From an uncultured Gammaproteobacteria bacterium (GTDB taxonomy: Bacteria > Pseudomonadota > Gammaproteobacteria > Arenicellales > CAJQKF01): a stretch of DNA of 64,000 nt. A model generated the notes under the pieces. The model ran no database searches and was not told the origin of the DNA. It saw nothing but the letters and a program-made list of their open reading frames with translations. The position numbers and the translations under genes are program-made. This document shows, in pieces, positions 46,434 to 56,568 of this stretch. Every line of letters begins with the position of its first letter. Position 1 is the stretch's first letter. The stretch is from the NCBI GenBank assembly GCA_905478855.1, contig CAJQKF010000021.1:19346-83345 (forward strand), read 5' to 3'.

Positions 46434-48575
46434 TTAAAAATACGATTTATTCAGCGATGCTCGCTCCAACATTTGCGACGTTGGGTTGTAAGCAATTCCC
46501 ATGGATGAAAATTCCCCAGCGCGTCGACAAAACTCAACAATACCGATTCTATCGATATATCGGAATCCGCCACCAATATGAGTAGGAAACCCCAGACCCC
46601 AAATAAGACTCATGTCTGCGGCTATCGGAGAATCTATTATATTCTCCTCCAGACACCTAACCAATTCAATGCATAACGGTATCATCATACGATCAACAAT
46701 ATCCTGATCCGCCAAAGAGTGAAACGATGGCGTTTCCCCATAGGCAATATTTAACCCATTGTCGTCATCAGTTTTAACTTGCCGGCCGCGTTCATCAAGT
46801 TCATAACGATAGAAGCCACTAGCCGATTTCTGGCCGAGACGCCCCTGACTAAGCATCTTACGTGTAACCGTTTCATAGCTTGAGTTCATTCGTTGCGGAA
46901 ATGCCTCAGCCATGATATCCCCTGCATGAATAGCCGTATCAATGCCCACAACATCGAGCAAATGGGCCGGACCCATCGGCCAGCCTAGTTCCGTCATTAC
47001 TCTATCGATCTGCCGAAAATCTACACCTTCATTTACCAGATCATCGAATGCCTTTATATATGGAAATAAAACTCGATTAACCAAAAAACCCGGGCAATTA
47101 TTTACAACTACAGGTCTTTTTCCAATGCTTTGAACATAGCTCACAGCATTAGAAACAGATTGCTCTGATGTGTGTCGACCGCGTATGATTTCCACCAAAG
47201 GCATGACATGCACCGGGTTAAAAAAGTGAATTCCACAGAACTGCTCAGCCCGCTCGGTGGCGGCAGATAATTTGTCTATAGAAATAGTCGATGTATTACT
47301 AGCGATAGTCGCGTTAGCATCTACAACCTTCTCACATTCCGATAAAACGCTTAATTTTACATCTGCGTTCTCAACCACAGCCTCAATGACCAACTCGCAA
47401 TCGCGCAATTCGTCCATACACAACGTTGGTTTAATCCGAGCCAATACCTGTTGTTTTTTCTCGTCAGAAAGACGCCCGCGATGAACCAAACTGGAAAGCC
47501 GCTTGTCGGCCTCACCCATTCCAAGTTCCAATGCCGCGTCATTAATATCCTTCATCACAACAGACATGCCTTTTAGCGCCGACTGATAAGCGATACCCCC
47601 ACCCATAATTCCTGCCCCTAACACACCTACAGAATTTATTGGTGTGGAATTACCCGCATACTGCTTCGCTTGTTTTTTCATATACTGATCATTCAGGAAC
47701 AGGGCAATCAAACTACTAGCAGTGGCTGTTCTGGCGACCGCAACAAAAGCCGAAGTCTCAATTTGACTTGCCTGTTGTTGATCTACATACAAATGATCCT
47801 TTATTGCCGTCATCGCAATTTTCGCTGCGGGATAATGCTTACCGTATATTTTCTCTGCAGTCGCAATATGAGTATCCATAACAGCTGCAGTTTGGGTAAC
47901 ATCGGCTAGCAGCGACGAACGCTTTTTTGTGCGCCGATCACTGTAACTAGCAGAATGAAGACCCGCGTGTTTGATCATTGCGCATGCCGCAGATATTAAT
48001 TCACCGTTTTCTGCTAATTGATCGATTGCACCACAGTCCAATGCATTTTTTGCAGATTGCGGTTTACCGGAAATAATCCAATCTGCAGCGGTATCAGCAT
48101 CCGTAATACGAGGCAGTCTAATGGTACCGCCCCAGCCCGGTAGCAATCCCAATTTTACTTCGGGCAGTCCTACGAGAGTATCAGCTGTTGCGATGCGAAA
48201 ATCGCAGGCAAGACATAGCTCGAAACCTCCACCCAGAGCGATACCGTTAATGGCAGCTACGGTAGGAAATGGCAAATTTTCAATTCTTGCAAAAAGGTTG
48301 TGAACCACAAGAACTTCCGCTTGAAAAACATCGTCGCTAGACTTAAATGTTTGCAGAAACTCACCGATATCTGCACCCACAATAAATGCAGGTTTATTAC
48401 TTAAAATAACCAATCCGGTAACGTTTGATTGTGAGCTCAATATGTCGATCGCTTCGGACAATTCCGCCACAGTTTGTCGATCGAATTTGTTGACAGAAGA
48501 GTCCTGCAAGTCAAACGTCAAACTGCAAATACCATCTTCGATCATAGATAACGATAGTGACTTTCCTGCAAACAT
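46434..48575 (-). CDS. fadB: Fatty-acid oxidation complex alpha subunit (enoyl-CoA hydratase/3-hydroxyacyl-CoA dehydrogenase)
   Basis: 713 residues, close to the 715-730 of FadB. The N-terminal crotonase domain has AFIVGADIGEF (oxyanion and first Glu) near residue 62 and GIALGGGFELCLACD near 110. A linker precedes the NAD domain GVLGAGIMGGG near 318, and the dehydrogenase His is in IHFFNPVHVMPLVEI near 450. Catalyses two steps of beta-oxidation. The thiolase gene fadA, usually next to fadB, is not here; folB follows instead. Upstream neighbours are the cyclase fusion (36-base gap) and an acyl-CoA ligase. Confidence 0.93.
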   Translation of the reverse strand: MFAGKSLSLSMIEDGICSLTFDLQDSSVNKFDRQTVAELSEAIDILSSQSNVTGLVILSNKPAFIVGADIGEFLQTFKSSDDVFQAEVLVVHNLFARIENLPFPTVAAINGIALGGGFELCLACDFRIATADTLVGLPEVKLGLLPGWGGTIRLPRITDADTAADWIISGKPQSAKNALDCGAIDQLAENGELISAACAMIKHAGLHSASYSDRRTKKRSSLLADVTQTAAVMDTHIATAEKIYGKHYPAAKIAMTAIKDHLYVDQQQASQIETSAFVAVARTATASSLIALFLNDQYMKKQAKQYAGNSTPINSVGVLGAGIMGGGIAYQSALKGMSVVMKDINDAALELGMGEADKRLSSLVHRGRLSDEKKQQVLARIKPTLCMDELRDCELVIEAVVENADVKLSVLSECEKVVDANATIASNTSTISIDKLSAATERAEQFCGIHFFNPVHVMPLVEIIRGRHTSEQSVSNAVSYVQSIGKRPVVVNNCPGFLVNRVLFPYIKAFDDLVNEGVDFRQIDRVMTELGWPMGPAHLLDVVGIDTAIHAGDIMAEAFPQRMNSSYETVTRKMLSQGRLGQKSASGFYRYELDERGRQVKTDDDNGLNIAYGETPSFHSLADQDIVDRMMIPLCIELVRCLEENIIDSPIAADMSLIWGLGFPTHIGGGFRYIDRIGIVEFCRRAGEFSSMGIAYNPTSQMLERASLNKSYF

Positions 48576-48611
48576 AGTTTACTGACCCCGTAATAGTTTA
48601 GTTAAATAGGT

Positions 48612-50231
48612 TTATAATGGAGACTGGTCATTCGACCAATGAGGTATAAACAGTTCGAACTCCCGTTGTGTTCCACGCAAACTGTGCTTGCCTACCGAGC
48701 AATGCGACTCGCCACAGGCGCTAACAAATTCCTCTGACAGCAATACCTGATGACCCAATGACTTACATAACGATTCAATTCTCGCAGCCTCGTTTGCCGC
48801 CGCCCCGATGACTGTAAATTCTAACCTGGAGCTAGTTCCAATATTACCGTAGGTTACAACACCGAGATGCAGCCCTATACCGAAGCCAATGGCCTCCAAG
48901 CCTGTATCATGGCTTATGGCATTCAACTTCGCAATACTATTGAGCGCATCCAAGGCGGCCGCCAGTGCATTCTGACATGCAAGCTTTCTACTTTTATCAT
49001 CAAGTTCCTGGAACGGAAAAATAGCCAACGCAGCGTCTCCAATAAAACGCAGTACTTCACCCTTATTTTCCAGCACGGCACCGACAACATTGTCGAAAAA
49101 AGCATTCAGGTGTTGAAGAAAACGAGCGCGAGTCATTGATGCAGCCAACCCACTCGACTCGCGTAAATCACAAAACCAGATCACCGCGTAAATATCCTCA
49201 CCATCACCGCGCTTAACCAGTCCATCAAGGACACGTTGGCCCGACTGCTCCCCAAGGTAGGTAGTGAGTAACGTCTTGGATTTTTCCCGTTGAGCGAATA
49301 CTTCTATTAAGCGAGCAAGTAATGGCAACGCTTCATTTATTCTACCCAAATCACCGGTTAAGAACCCACCGGAAACATCTGTCGCCAAGGTGATGGCATT
49401 CACCTGTCCATCACTATAAATGAGGGGCATAGCCACATAATCGGTACCACCTGCATCGCGAATATCCTTAAGTACCGGAAAGTCATCAGTACTGCCATTA
49501 TCCAAACGTCTACGAACGCCGCCCGCGCCTTCAAAAATCGGCAAGAGCGGGCTATTCAAATACTGATCCGACTGCAGTACTTCATAGCCTACCGTGCCTT
49601 CCAGAACATTATCACTACCTTTTTCCCATCGATAAGATGATCCAAATAGCTGGGGATGCAAGGTACGAGTTATTAATGCAAACCGAGAAATGGCGACATC
49701 CATTGCCTGCAGCGCCTGGAGTAATCGAGCTACTAAATCCGCTATTGATTGAGCCTGCCATGCATCGAGTACTAACCAATTAATAAGCGGATTGTTGGAA
49801 CTGATGCTTTCCTTTTCATGCTCAACTTTCTTCTCTACAAGCCATTCATCCACACAATCTGCATAGAAGGCGACGTAGTCTTTCACGTAATCGGACTCAG
49901 GATACGGAGATTCATAACTCCACGCTCCACTTGGAACTTGATGTTCATCAATATGAATATCGTAATAGGTCGGATTGCCGCGAAATGGACAGTGTGAGGT
50001 TTTTTCATTGGCATGCAACAGATCCATCCGCACATCCTGACGATCGAAATAATAAACCGGAACCAGTCGTCCTTCGGTCAATAACATCGTCATCTGGCTA
50101 TCGGCTACTACCTTGCCCGCAACTTTGGCTTTAACACGACCGTGCACCGGTTCAAAAGTAATACTGTACTCCCCGCCTGCCGCCTCAGTAGTTGCGACAT
50201 TCTGCGGTTGAATACTATCTATAATGGCCAT
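48612..50231 (-). CDS. DUF427-class III adenylate/guanylate cyclase fusion
   Basis: 539 residues. Residues about 25-130 match DUF427 (VYYFDRQDVRMDLL, THCPFRGNPTYYDI, WSYESPYPE). The middle (about 145-330) is GAF-like and resembles that of alphaproteobacterial soluble cyclases (TLHPQLFGSSYRWEKG). The C-terminal class III cyclase domain has metal Asp in WFCDLRESSGLAASM and GDAALAIF, and NEAARIE transition-state residues. The usual substrate Lys is Arg (VLRFIGD) and the adenine Asp is Glu (LEFTVIG). No membrane helix. Cyclic-nucleotide production linked to fatty-acid metabolism is inferred from its place between the ligase and fadB. Confidence 0.85.
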   Translation of the reverse strand: MAIIDSIQPQNVATTEAAGGEYSITFEPVHGRVKAKVAGKVVADSQMTMLLTEGRLVPVYYFDRQDVRMDLLHANEKTSHCPFRGNPTYYDIHIDEHQVPSGAWSYESPYPESDYVKDYVAFYADCVDEWLVEKKVEHEKESISSNNPLINWLVLDAWQAQSIADLVARLLQALQAMDVAISRFALITRTLHPQLFGSSYRWEKGSDNVLEGTVGYEVLQSDQYLNSPLLPIFEGAGGVRRRLDNGSTDDFPVLKDIRDAGGTDYVAMPLIYSDGQVNAITLATDVSGGFLTGDLGRINEALPLLARLIEVFAQREKSKTLLTTYLGEQSGQRVLDGLVKRGDGEDIYAVIWFCDLRESSGLAASMTRARFLQHLNAFFDNVVGAVLENKGEVLRFIGDAALAIFPFQELDDKSRKLACQNALAAALDALNSIAKLNAISHDTGLEAIGFGIGLHLGVVTYGNIGTSSRLEFTVIGAAANEAARIESLCKSLGHQVLLSEEFVSACGESHCSVGKHSLRGTQREFELFIPHWSNDQSPL

Positions 50232-50254
50232 AAGCCGTAACTCGTGTAAGCAAA

Positions 50255-51904
50255 TTATTCACGCTTAGGGTCTGTACCAGCTGGCCATTCATAGTTTGAA
50301 AAATGCTCACGAAGCTTTAGTTTACTAACCTTACCGGTCGCGGTATGCGGAACTTCTTCTATAAACTCAACAGCATCTGGTATCCACCAGTTTGCGACTT
50401 TCCCCTGATAAAAATCAATCAGAGCCCGCTTATCAATTGCGACACCTTCACTTTTCCGTACAACCAGCAATGGTCTTTCACCCCATTTTGTATGCTCCAT
50501 GGCGATGCTGGCCGCCTCCGCAACCCCCGGATAGGAAACGGCTATATTTTCAAGCTCTATTGAGCTTATCCACTCACCTCCGGATTTAATAACATCTTTA
50601 GTACGATCGGTAATTTGCATAAAGCCATATTCGTCTATGGTTGCCACATCACCGGTACTGAACCAGCCGTCGGCATCGTGTGCATCACTCGCCCCATCTA
50701 ATTTAAAATAATCATTACACACCCAAGGACCGCGCACTTTAAGAGCACCAAACTGAACGCCATCCCAAGGCAATTCCGTATCATCCCCATCGACAATTTT
50801 CATCTCGATACCAAAAAAACCATGCCCCGTTTTTTCATCCATTCGTTGTTGCTCTTCAAGCGGCCAGCTAGCAAATTCTGGTTTTGGTGTATTCAACACA
50901 CCAAGCGGTGTAGTTTCGCTCATTCCCCACGCATGCCGCACACGAACACCATAATCGCGAAAAGATTTCATAAGAGCCGGTGGACAAGCCGACCCTCCAA
51001 TTATCGAGCGATTCATTGGCTTAAGGTCACCACCATTTTCCTTCACGTAATTCATCAATGCCGTCCAAATTGTCGGCACACCGAGTGAAATTGTTACACC
51101 CTCTTCGTTAATCAACGCTTGTAACGTCTTGCCGTCCAACATCTTCGGCCCGGGGAGTACCAGTTTCGCACCAAACATAGGCGATGCATGAGGGGAACCC
51201 CATGCATTCACATGAAACATTGGAACCACGGGCATTACCACGTCTTGCAGAGAGTAATGGATGGCATCAGGTGCACCAGAGGCCATGGTATGCAGCACAA
51301 CACCCCGATTACTATATAGAACACCTTTGGGGTTTCCCGTTGTTCCAGATGTGTAACACAAGCCACAAGCTGTTTTTTCATCAAGCTCAGCCCAGCTATA
51401 TTCCTCTTCTTCGATCGCTAGAAGGTCTTCGTAGCACATGGCATTAGGTAAACTGGTTTCCGGCATATGCTCCCGGTCGCATAGAATAACGAAACCTTCA
51501 ATGGTGGGCAGATGCGGCGCCAGTTTCTCTGCAGCCTCAACAAAACTAGTTTCAAGAAATAACCAGCGATCCTCTGCGTGGTTGATTACATAAATTAATT
51601 GTTCAGGAAAAAGCCGCGGGTTAATGGTATGAATAACCGTACCCGTGCCGGCAGTTGCGTAGTAAAGCTCAAAATGCCGATATCCATTCCAGGCAAGTGT
51701 TCCAACTCTATCGCCGGTTTTAGCGCCTAGTCGTTGTAATGCGTTTGACAGTTTTGCAGTCCGTCGATAAGCATCTGAATAGGTATAACGATGACGTCCC
51801 CCTTCTACGGTTTCCGAGACTATCTCAACATTTGGAAAGTTTCGATTTGCGTGTTTTAAAATATCAATAACAAGGAGCTGGCGCTCCATCATTAAGCCCT
51901 TCAT
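50255..51904 (-). CDS. Medium/long-chain acyl-CoA ligase (AlkK-like)
   Basis: 549 residues from the ATG at 51904, which has GGAGA about 8 bases upstream; a frame open 16 codons further has no ribosome site. ANL-superfamily motifs: A3 [18 protein letters not shown] near residue 180, A5 [12 protein letters not shown] near 320, A8 [26 protein letters not shown] near 410-435 (no run quoted in full) and A10 lysine in TGKVSK near the end. Most similar in pattern to AlkK/medium-chain fatty-acid ligases. It starts the ligase-cyclase-fadB-folB-folK series. Confidence 0.88.
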   Translation of the reverse strand: MKGLMMERQLLVIDILKHANRNFPNVEIVSETVEGGRHRYTYSDAYRRTAKLSNALQRLGAKTGDRVGTLAWNGYRHFELYYATAGTGTVIHTINPRLFPEQLIYVINHAEDRWLFLETSFVEAAEKLAPHLPTIEGFVILCDREHMPETSLPNAMCYEDLLAIEEEEYSWAELDEKTACGLCYTSGTTGNPKGVLYSNRGVVLHTMASGAPDAIHYSLQDVVMPVVPMFHVNAWGSPHASPMFGAKLVLPGPKMLDGKTLQALINEEGVTISLGVPTIWTALMNYVKENGGDLKPMNRSIIGGSACPPALMKSFRDYGVRVRHAWGMSETTPLGVLNTPKPEFASWPLEEQQRMDEKTGHGFFGIEMKIVDGDDTELPWDGVQFGALKVRGPWVCNDYFKLDGASDAHDADGWFSTGDVATIDEYGFMQITDRTKDVIKSGGEWISSIELENIAVSYPGVAEAASIAMEHTKWGERPLLVVRKSEGVAIDKRALIDFYQGKVANWWIPDAVEFIEEVPHTATGKVSKLKLREHFSNYEWPAGTDPKRE

Positions 51905-52068
51905 AATATTTCTCCAGTGAAACAAAATTTTTATACTCGCAGACCGCAGCAACTTTAACGGTATGCTTTATTCCTTAAGTATATCTTAATCACTCACCTA
52001 CAGACTTCTTGATAACTTTTCCGGTAATATTAAATAAACATCGGATCACACATAGGATTTCTCCGCCA

Positions 52069-52656
52069 ATGATTGATTATGCAATTCCCGTAATCGCATA
52101 CCTTTTCGGCTCACTATCTAGCGCCGTTATTGTTTCCCGTTTGATGGGGCTACCAGATCCACGAGACGGCGGCTCTAAAAACCCCGGCGCAACTAATGTT
52201 TTGCGCTTAGGTAGTAAAGTAGGTGCCGGGTTAACGCTATTAGGCGATGTAGTAAAAGGAATTATCCCGGTAATCATAGGGATCAAACTAGGCGTATCAG
52301 ATACTGCGTTAGCATTTACCGGATTCCTAGCATTTCTTGGGCATTTATTCCCCGTATTTTTCGGCTTTTCAGGTGGCAAAGGCGTTGCGACCGCACTTGG
52401 GGTTTTTCTCGGCATGAGTTTACACATATCCGCAGTAATAGGTTTAGTGTGGTTGGCCACGGCAATTATTTCGCGCTATTCTTCCTTATCTGCCCTTACG
52501 GCCGCAGTGGCCGCTCCGTTTGTGACATTTTGGCTTGCCGGAAATATACAATTAACGATCATGTGTGCCGCTATAGCTGCATGCCTAATATGGCGTCATA
52601 AAGGTAATATTCAACGTTTACGAGACGGCAGCGAACCTAAAATCGGCAAGCAATAA
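52069..52656 (+). CDS. plsY: Acyl-phosphate:glycerol-3-phosphate acyltransferase
   Basis: 195 residues. First acylation of glycerol-3-phosphate from acyl-phosphate in the inner membrane. Five or so helices with the three conserved loops: GSKNPGATNVLR (loop 1), FSGGKGVATALG (loop 2) and the late RHKGNIQRL (loop 3). The ATG at 52069 gives the normal N-terminus IDYAIPVIAYLFGS; 20 codons of open frame upstream are hydrophilic and unlike PlsY. Convergent with tsaD, 21 bases apart. Confidence 0.95.
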   Translation: MIDYAIPVIAYLFGSLSSAVIVSRLMGLPDPRDGGSKNPGATNVLRLGSKVGAGLTLLGDVVKGIIPVIIGIKLGVSDTALAFTGFLAFLGHLFPVFFGFSGGKGVATALGVFLGMSLHISAVIGLVWLATAIISRYSSLSALTAAVAAPFVTFWLAGNIQLTIMCAAIAACLIWRHKGNIQRLRDGSEPKIGKQ

Positions 52657-52677
52657 CGACCACCTGAACGACACTTT

Positions 52678-53709
52678 TTATTGAATAGCGATAAGCTCCT
52701 CAAGCGACCAGCGGGGCCGAACATCGAAACGATGACCTTCGAGAAACTCACCCGCAGCCAACCGAAGCGCTCCAGCATAGGCGATCATTGCACCATTATC
52801 GGTACAAAACTCAATACGTGGATAAAATAGATCAAAGCCAGCAGCATTACACTGTTCAGCTAAAAGTTCCCGCAAACGCCTGTTCGCACCAACACCACCA
52901 GCAATTACCAGACGTTTCCGACCTGCTGATTTCAATGCACGAATACTTTTAATCATCAATGTATGAGTCGCCGCTTCTTGAAAAGCATGAGCGATATCAT
53001 CAACCGTTTGATCATCAATCGTGCCATCTTCCGATCGACATTTCTCTGCTGTGGTAAGCGTATAGGTTTTTAAACCGCTAAAACTAAAATCCAATCCGGG
53101 TCGATTAGTCATCGGACGCGGGAACGTAAATCGGTCAGGCGTTCCAGTTTTTGCGCGTTGTGCGATAGCGGGTCCACCCGGGTAACCGAGATCGAGTAAT
53201 TTTGCAGCTTTATCAAATGCCTCACCAACAGCATCGTCCAATGTGGTCCCAAGTATTTTGTACTGCCCGGGACCGGCAACATCCACTAACTGGCTATGTC
53301 CACCCGATACCAGCAATGCTACAAACGGAAACTCAGGGGCATTTTCCTCAAGCATCGGTGCTAGCAAATGTCCTTCCATGTGATGCACACCTATGGACGG
53401 AATATTCCAACCGAATGAAAGACTTTGCCCAAGAGATGCCCCAACTAGCAGTGCACCGGCCAATCCGGGACCTTGGGTGAAAGCAATGCCATCTAATTCA
53501 TCACCGTTTAATCCAGCATCCTCAAGGACATTTTCAATAAGCGGCAAAACGGTACGAATATGATCCCGCGCTGCCAATTCAGGAACAACACCACCATACT
53601 TTTTGTGGATAGTTTGTGATGCTAAACGATGCGCAAGTAGCCCAGCATTCGTATCAAATATGGCGATACCAGTATCGTCGCATGAGGATTCAATTCCAAG
53701 AACTTTCAT
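52678..53709 (-). CDS. tsaD: tRNA N6-adenosine threonylcarbamoyltransferase
   Basis: 343 residues. Catalyses the last step of t6A37 formation on ANN-decoding tRNAs. [14 protein letters not shown] at the N-terminus, the iron/zinc site [11 protein letters not shown] near residue 110, and VSGGHSQL and [12 protein letters not shown] near 270 are intact. Divergent from rpsU, the order seen across gammaproteobacteria. Confidence 0.97.
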   Translation of the reverse strand: MKVLGIESSCDDTGIAIFDTNAGLLAHRLASQTIHKKYGGVVPELAARDHIRTVLPLIENVLEDAGLNGDELDGIAFTQGPGLAGALLVGASLGQSLSFGWNIPSIGVHHMEGHLLAPMLEENAPEFPFVALLVSGGHSQLVDVAGPGQYKILGTTLDDAVGEAFDKAAKLLDLGYPGGPAIAQRAKTGTPDRFTFPRPMTNRPGLDFSFSGLKTYTLTTAEKCRSEDGTIDDQTVDDIAHAFQEAATHTLMIKSIRALKSAGRKRLVIAGGVGANRRLRELLAEQCNAAGFDLFYPRIEFCTDNGAMIAYAGALRLAAGEFLEGHRFDVRPRWSLEELIAIQ

Positions 53710-53772
53710 TTTTCTTATATTTCAATTAGTTACAAGACAACAGTTGTTTTCTGCAAGATTTACAGAACACTC

Positions 53773-53801
53773 TATACATTTTTCAGGGCAGCGATTATAA
53801 T
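53773..53801 (+). promoter_or_regulatory. Promoter of the rpsU-yqeY-dnaG-rpoD operon
   Basis: TATACA (53773-53778, four of six to TTGACA), 17-base spacer, perfect TATAAT (53796-53801). It faces rpsU, with a predicted start of transcription near 53808. Confidence 0.6.
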
Positions 53802-53859
53802 TCATCGCCTTTTTCGGGGCTGATGCCCAAATAAAACCGTCTTTAGGAGACATATTTTT

Positions 53860-54075
53860 ATGCCCGCTGTGCGTATAAAACAAGATGAGCCATTTGATTT
53901 AATCCTGCGCCGTTTTCGCCGCTCATGCGAAAAAGCAGGTGTTTTCACAGAATCACGTCGTCGTGAATTCTACGAGAAACCGACCTCAATTAAAAAGCGA
54001 AAATCAGCAGCTGCTGTAAAACGCGAGAAAAAACGTGTTTCTCGTGGCAGCGTGCAACGAAATAGACTTTACTAG
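53860..54075 (+). CDS. rpsU: 30S ribosomal protein S21
   Basis: 71 residues, the normal length. Basic, with [18 protein letters not shown] and [20 protein letters not shown] and a C-terminal Arg-rich tail. It binds 16S rRNA near the anti-Shine-Dalgarno region and helps initiation. TTAGGAG precedes the ATG by about 10 bases. First gene of the macromolecular-synthesis operon. Confidence 0.97.
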   Translation: MPAVRIKQDEPFDLILRRFRRSCEKAGVFTESRRREFYEKPTSIKKRKSAAAVKREKKRVSRGSVQRNRLY

Positions 54076-54092
54076 ATCTCAGATCCATAATC

Positions 54093-54539
54093 ATGGATTT
54101 AAAATCCCGAATTGTCGATGAAATGAAGGCAGCAATGCGTGAGAAAGATTCTGAGCGCCTTGAAACTATTCGAATGATTCGAGCGGCTATCCAACGAAAG
54201 GAACTGGACGATCGAACTACTTTGGATGATGCTGGGGTTTTAGTAGTACTGCAAAAAATGCTTAAGCAGGGTCGTGATTCCTTCAAGCAATTCACAGATG
54301 GAGGAAGAGATGATTTGGCAGCGAAAGAACAGTCGTCAATAACTGTTCTAGAAACGTACATGCCACCTCCTCTATCTGCAGAAGAACTCGATACGATGCT
54401 TAATCAGGTTATGAGCGATACCGGTGCCACGTCGATAAAAGACATGGGCAAGGTAATGGGTAAGCTCAAACCAATGGTCGATGGACGCGCCGATATGGGT
54501 GCATTAAGCGGAATCATACGACACAAGCTTTCCTCCTGA
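54093..54539 (+). CDS. yqeY: GatB/YqeY family protein
   Basis: 148 residues. Soluble helical protein with MKAAMREKDSERLETIRMIRAAI at the start and VMGKLKPMVDGRADMGALSGIIRHKL at the end (segments shortened in the family as MGxVMxxLK and ADxxxVSxxVKxxL). Related to the C-terminal tail domain of GatB and may bind tRNA. It sits 17 bases after rpsU, as in Pseudomonas. Confidence 0.94.
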   Translation: MDLKSRIVDEMKAAMREKDSERLETIRMIRAAIQRKELDDRTTLDDAGVLVVLQKMLKQGRDSFKQFTDGGRDDLAAKEQSSITVLETYMPPPLSAEELDTMLNQVMSDTGATSIKDMGKVMGKLKPMVDGRADMGALSGIIRHKLSS

Positions 54540-54672
54540 CTGCCGATTGCAAAAGGAGGGCGTATTTCCAACAACGCTAATCTGCGGCCAAGAACAGAAG
54601 AAAGCTTACACGCGCCTACAAGCGTTTTCGGTGGATTAACGATTGCAGTGCAGGCTGCGGTATAGTATCGCT

Positions 54673-56454
54673 GTGGCTGGCAAAATTCCCCAATTTTTTA
54701 TCGATCAACTGTTACAACAAGTTGATATCGTTGAAATCATCGAACAACGTGTGCCGCTACGCAAAGCAGGCAAGGATTTCCATGCGTGCTGTCCATTCCA
54801 TGATGAAAAAACCCCCTCCTTTACAGTTAGCCAGAACAAACAGTTTTATCATTGCTTCGGATGCGGCCAGAACGGCAATGTAATTAGCTTCCTGATGAAT
54901 TACGATCACCTTGAGTTTCCGGATGCGATCGAGGATCTGGCAAAACGACAAGGCCTCGAAATACCTTACGAAAAAGGCAGCAAGCCCCGCTCGGCTTCAA
55001 TTGACTATCTTCTACCGATCCTTGATCAAGCAAGTCGCTGGTTTCAGCAACAATTGCGAAAGCATCCAGAGGGTAAAAACGCTATAAACTATCTCAAGAA
55101 CCGCGGTTTAAGTGGCAAAGTTGCCCAACGTTTCGAGCTCGGTTTTGCGCCAGATAGCTGGGATGGATTAATTAACAGCTACGATGAAAAGTCGGTGCCA
55201 ACGACCCAACTGGAAACAGCCGGTTTAGCGATCAAACGGGATCGCGGTGGTTTTTATGATCGATTTCGCGGACGAGTAATGTTTCCAATTCGAGACCATC
55301 GAGGCAGAACCGTTGGTTTTGGCGGTCGCATTATTGACCAGGGCGAGCCAAAGTATTTAAATTCGCCCGAAACACCCTTGTTTCATAAAGGCTCGGAACT
55401 TTATGGCCTTTTTGCCGCTCGCGAAGAAATACAGCAACAAGGCTATGCGGTAGTTGTTGAAGGTTACATGGATGTTGTAGCGCTTGCCCAGTTTGAGATT
55501 AACAATGCTGTTGCCACACTTGGAACCGCGACCACGGCTCAACATTTACAACGTTTATTTCGTCTCACCCCTCATGTCGTATTTTGCTTCGACGGAGACC
55601 GGGCAGGAAGAGATGCTGCGCGAAAGGCCATGTCAATCGTCCTTCCCGAAATGCATAGCGGGCATCAGGTTAGCTTTTTATTTTTACCAGACGGCATGGA
55701 TCCTGACGACTTTGTTCGAGAAAATAGCGCCGATGCGTTTCGTCAAGCAGTAAAAGAATCAACGCCACTAGATGATTTTCTATTCCAGCGTATTGACGAA
55801 AATACCGATATAACGCGGCGCGACGGTCGTGCACGCTTAATTGAGTTGGCTAAACCACTCATTAGTACTATTCCAGCAGGACCGTACAAAGTATTGCTTA
55901 CAAAACGTTTGTCTGAATTAAGCGGCTTGGACGATGAAAAATACGTTGACGCCATAATGCAGAGAAAAAACCAGAAGGATAAACAACTTCCAAATAATCG
56001 CAACAAGACGAAATCACAACCCTTGTCCCCTTTTGCCTATTTAATCAGTCTGTTATTACAATACCCGAACCTTATCAAAGAAATGCCACCGCTGGATGAC
56101 CTGGACAGTATCGATCATCCGGCAATTCCACCGCTACTAGACCTTATCGCACGACTACAAACCAACACCGAGTCCAACACAGCGAGTTTGGTAGAAGGAT
56201 TTAGAGACACCAAACATCATGCAAGACTTGAAAAACTAGCAGTTTGGGACCATAAACTCGTAGCAGAGGAAAACAAGGCGGTTTTGATTCAATATCACAA
56301 CAACGTGCGCCAATTTATCATTGATCAAAATATTGATAAATTGCTTACCAAAGCCCAAGTTGTTGAATTAAGCGACCTGGAAAAATCCGAGCTTCGACGT
56401 TTTACGCGGCTCAAACAGTCACTTCGTCTGGATTCTTCCGATAATGACTGTTAA
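54673..56454 (+). CDS. dnaG: DNA primase
   Basis: 593 residues from the GTG at 54673, which gives the usual beginning AGKIPQFFIDQLL; a TTG ten codons earlier is also in frame but adds unrelated residues. Zinc-binding CHC2 domain: CCPFHDEKTPSF and FYHCFGCGQNG (residues 38-65). TOPRIM core: VVVEGYMDVVAL near 265 and FDGDRAGRDAARKA near 310. C-terminal helicase-binding domain from about 440. Makes RNA primers for replication. 133 bases lie between yqeY and this start. Confidence 0.96.
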   Translation: MAGKIPQFFIDQLLQQVDIVEIIEQRVPLRKAGKDFHACCPFHDEKTPSFTVSQNKQFYHCFGCGQNGNVISFLMNYDHLEFPDAIEDLAKRQGLEIPYEKGSKPRSASIDYLLPILDQASRWFQQQLRKHPEGKNAINYLKNRGLSGKVAQRFELGFAPDSWDGLINSYDEKSVPTTQLETAGLAIKRDRGGFYDRFRGRVMFPIRDHRGRTVGFGGRIIDQGEPKYLNSPETPLFHKGSELYGLFAAREEIQQQGYAVVVEGYMDVVALAQFEINNAVATLGTATTAQHLQRLFRLTPHVVFCFDGDRAGRDAARKAMSIVLPEMHSGHQVSFLFLPDGMDPDDFVRENSADAFRQAVKESTPLDDFLFQRIDENTDITRRDGRARLIELAKPLISTIPAGPYKVLLTKRLSELSGLDDEKYVDAIMQRKNQKDKQLPNNRNKTKSQPLSPFAYLISLLLQYPNLIKEMPPLDDLDSIDHPAIPPLLDLIARLQTNTESNTASLVEGFRDTKHHARLEKLAVWDHKLVAEENKAVLIQYHNNVRQFIIDQNIDKLLTKAQVVELSDLEKSELRRFTRLKQSLRLDSSDNDC

Positions 56455-56507
56455 ATCAAGCACTAAAGGCTATGTTTTGATTCTGTACGTCTAGCTTGAT
56501 TAACCAA

Positions 56508-56530
56508 CAAACGTTATAATTGAACGTTTG
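56508..56530. repeat. Inverted repeat over the -10 element upstream of rpoD
   Basis: CAAACGTT (56508-56515) and AACGTTTG (56523-56530) are perfect inverted repeats with a 7-base spacer that largely consists of TATAAT (56515-56520). Position suggests an operator over an rpoD promoter or an RNA hairpin in the dnaG-rpoD leader. Confidence 0.5.
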
Positions 56531-56568
56531 CACATTAAATATTAGATCATCTTCCACTCGAGGTTTGC

